Origin: Methylophilaceae bacterium UBA5127
Lineage (GTDB): Bacteria > Pseudomonadota > Gammaproteobacteria > Burkholderiales > Methylophilaceae
Reading direction: 5' to 3'
Assembly: GCA_002414145.1 (NCBI GenBank)
Contig: DHYP01000020.1
Location: 91,225-98,695, forward strand
DNA length: 7,471 nt
Made by a program: the position numbers and the translations under genes. Below, in pieces: positions 6,586 to 7,471 of the stretch. Position 1 is the stretch's first letter. Each line of letters opens with the position of its first letter. The notes beneath the pieces are model-generated. The model had not been told where the DNA came from. It saw only the letters and a list, made by a program, of their open reading frames with translations, and made no database searches.

Positions 6586-7059
6586 TTATACAGAAAGTGG
6601 GTCGCGTAGGAAATTTTGTGATTTTGCCTGACCATTTTTGCCATAAACATCGGCTTTACGGGCATTACCCTGTAAATGGCTTAACAATTGTTGATTGCGA
6701 TTGAAGTGTTTGCTGATGAGTATACCGTTGAGACGATTCATTTCTTTGGCTTGCGCAAGCGATTTCTGGAAATTTTTCCAAGCATTTGTCAATGCTGGCT
6801 TGGCCTGCACATTAAGCCAATCTAACATTCCTTTTTCGTTGGCTTCAAAACCATTTGCAGCAAGTGCGTCATAGCGATTTTTTGCTGCCACGCTCAGCTG
6901 TTGTAGCAAAAGCAAGCGCTTATCTACTAAAGCTTCAATTGCATGAATATCTGACAAAATGAGTGCGGACTGTTCGTTTTGTAAATCCGCTAACAAATAG
7001 TTGACGAGCTGTGCATCTTGTTCAAAAGTAATGGTTAATTTTGAATTAGACTGGCTCAT
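6586..7059 (-). CDS. flgN: FlgN family export chaperone for hook-filament junction proteins
   Basis: A 157-residue, mostly helical, soluble protein. The C-terminal half carries the family's recognisable stretch 'AKEMNRLNGILI..HFNRNQQLL' (about 105-127) followed by 'YGKNGQ' (about 139-144), the region that in FlgN binds the C-termini of FlgK and FlgL. The N-terminal part is a long amphipathic helical region ('LVNYLLADLQNEQSALI'). FlgN keeps the junction proteins soluble and delivers them to the flagellar export gate. I place the start at the ATG at 7059, with AGAGG 7 nt upstream; a TTG one codon earlier is possible but sits closer (4 nt) to that site. It follows flgM by 13 bp and surely shares its transcript. 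Identity is by motif and by the flgM neighbour, because FlgN proteins diverge strongly. Confidence 0.9.
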   Translation of the reverse strand: MSQSNSKLTITFEQDAQLVNYLLADLQNEQSALILSDIHAIEALVDKRLLLLQQLSVAAKNRYDALAANGFEANEKGMLDWLNVQAKPALTNAWKNFQKSLAQAKEMNRLNGILISKHFNRNQQLLSHLQGNARKADVYGKNGQAKSQNFLRDPLSV

Positions 7060-7072
7060 CAAGCGACCTCTT

Positions 7073-7399
7073 TTATTTGGTTTTGAGTAAATCTTTTACA
7101 GTATCAATTAAACCGTCTGCTACTTTTTCTGAGTCTACTTTAAACTGACCACTGGCAATCGCAGATTTAATTGCATCTACCTTTTCCGCATCAAATACTT
7201 CTGTCGTTGATACTTCAGACTGTATGGATTGCAGCTGCACAGATATGGGAGATAAAGTAACGCTATCACTAGACTTCACAGAAGATTGCGACACTTCTCC
7301 AGCTGGCGTTGAGGCTGGTTTAGCACTAGAACCTTTGTCTGTCTGAGCCTTATCTAGACCGATATCCACTTTGTTTTTAATTGAATCATTTACTTTCAT
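7073..7399 (-). CDS. flgM: Anti-sigma-28 factor FlgM
   Basis: A 108-residue, low-complexity protein rich in Ser, Lys and Asp, as expected for the largely disordered FlgM (97 in Salmonella). The N-terminus 'MKVNDSIK' resembles the FlgM export end. The middle 'SDSVTLSPISVQLQSIQ' (about 44-60) and the C-terminal sigma-binding helices 'FDAEKVDAIKSAIASGQFKV' and 'SEKVADGLIDTVKDLL' (about 69-106) are diagnostic. FlgM binds FliA in the cytoplasm and is exported through the completed hook-basal body, which releases FliA for late genes; its target fliA lies about 6 kb away in this window. The ATG at 7399 has AAGGA 7 nt upstream. The frame stays open upstream to the window edge, but the ribosome site and the conserved N-terminus support this start. 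flgN follows 13 bp downstream. Confidence 0.95.
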   Translation of the reverse strand: MKVNDSIKNKVDIGLDKAQTDKGSSAKPASTPAGEVSQSSVKSSDSVTLSPISVQLQSIQSEVSTTEVFDAEKVDAIKSAIASGQFKVDSEKVADGLIDTVKDLLKTK

Positions 7400-7451
7400 G
7401 GTATTTTCCTTTTCCGCAAAACCTGTAGCACAAAACGCTTCTATAGTGCTT

Positions 7452-7459
7452 ATATCGGC
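7452..7459 (-). promoter_or_regulatory. Candidate sigma-28 (FliA) -10 element in front of flgM
   Basis: On the - strand GCCGATAT matches the FliA -10 consensus GCCGATAA at seven of eight positions, about 52 nt upstream of the flgM ATG. With the usual 11-nt spacer the -35 box (TAAAGTTT-like) would start right at or beyond the window edge, so it cannot be seen. In enteric bacteria flgM has its own FliA-dependent promoter, which fits the position. Confidence 0.5.
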
Positions 7460-7471
7460 AATGCGCCTGCG

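Noticed and set aside
7060..7062. TTG as the start codon of flgN
   Set aside because: The ATG immediately after it has better spacing from the AGAGG ribosome site, and the two starts differ by only one residue.
7400..7471. N-terminal extension of flgM, or the end of flgA, at the right edge
   Set aside because: The flgM frame is open upstream for 24 codons, but the ribosome site and conserved MKVNDSIK start argue against an extension. The few codons of other frames here do not show a recognisable FlgA C-terminus.

Overview
This window is a piece of a flagellar gene cluster. The organism is most likely a betaproteobacterium with moderately low GC, and Methylophilaceae (Methylotenera/Methylophilus type) is my best guess. 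The reasons are the flhG-fliA-motC-motD order, the flgM-flgN pair and the protein sequence style. The family assignment is inferred from resemblance and not proven.

Layout. On the + strand from the left edge lie the 3' end of flhG (flagellar number regulator, MinD/ParA family), fliA (sigma-28), a MotA-type stator gene (MotC subtype, 19-bp overlap with fliA) and a MotB-type stator gene (MotD subtype). The genes are tightly packed and look like one operon. A 28-bp gap then separates motD from a convergent gene of 1257 codons on the - strand (6340 to 2567). It encodes a soluble c-di-GMP turnover enzyme with five PAS domains, one GAF domain, a GGDEF domain and an EAL domain. A 245-bp non-coding stretch (6341-6585) carries a promoter candidate and several inverted repeats. 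Beyond it, also on the - strand, are flgN (export chaperone) and, upstream of it, flgM (anti-sigma-28). A sigma-28-like -10 box lies in front of flgM at the right edge of the window.

How the parts fit together. FliA drives late flagellar genes and FlgM holds FliA inactive until FlgM is exported. FlgN escorts the hook-filament junction proteins. MotC/MotD supply the torque-generating stator, and FlhG restricts flagellar number. The PAS/GAF/GGDEF/EAL protein could link sensed signals to c-di-GMP and so to motility, but that link rests on location and domain content only.

I see no mobile element, CRISPR array, tRNA or rRNA, and no clear evidence of a previously undescribed system. The points most worth a second look are a LOV-like PAS domain without the photoactive cysteine, the two altered signature motifs of the c-di-GMP enzyme, the structured leader of its gene, and the sigma-28-like element in front of flgM.
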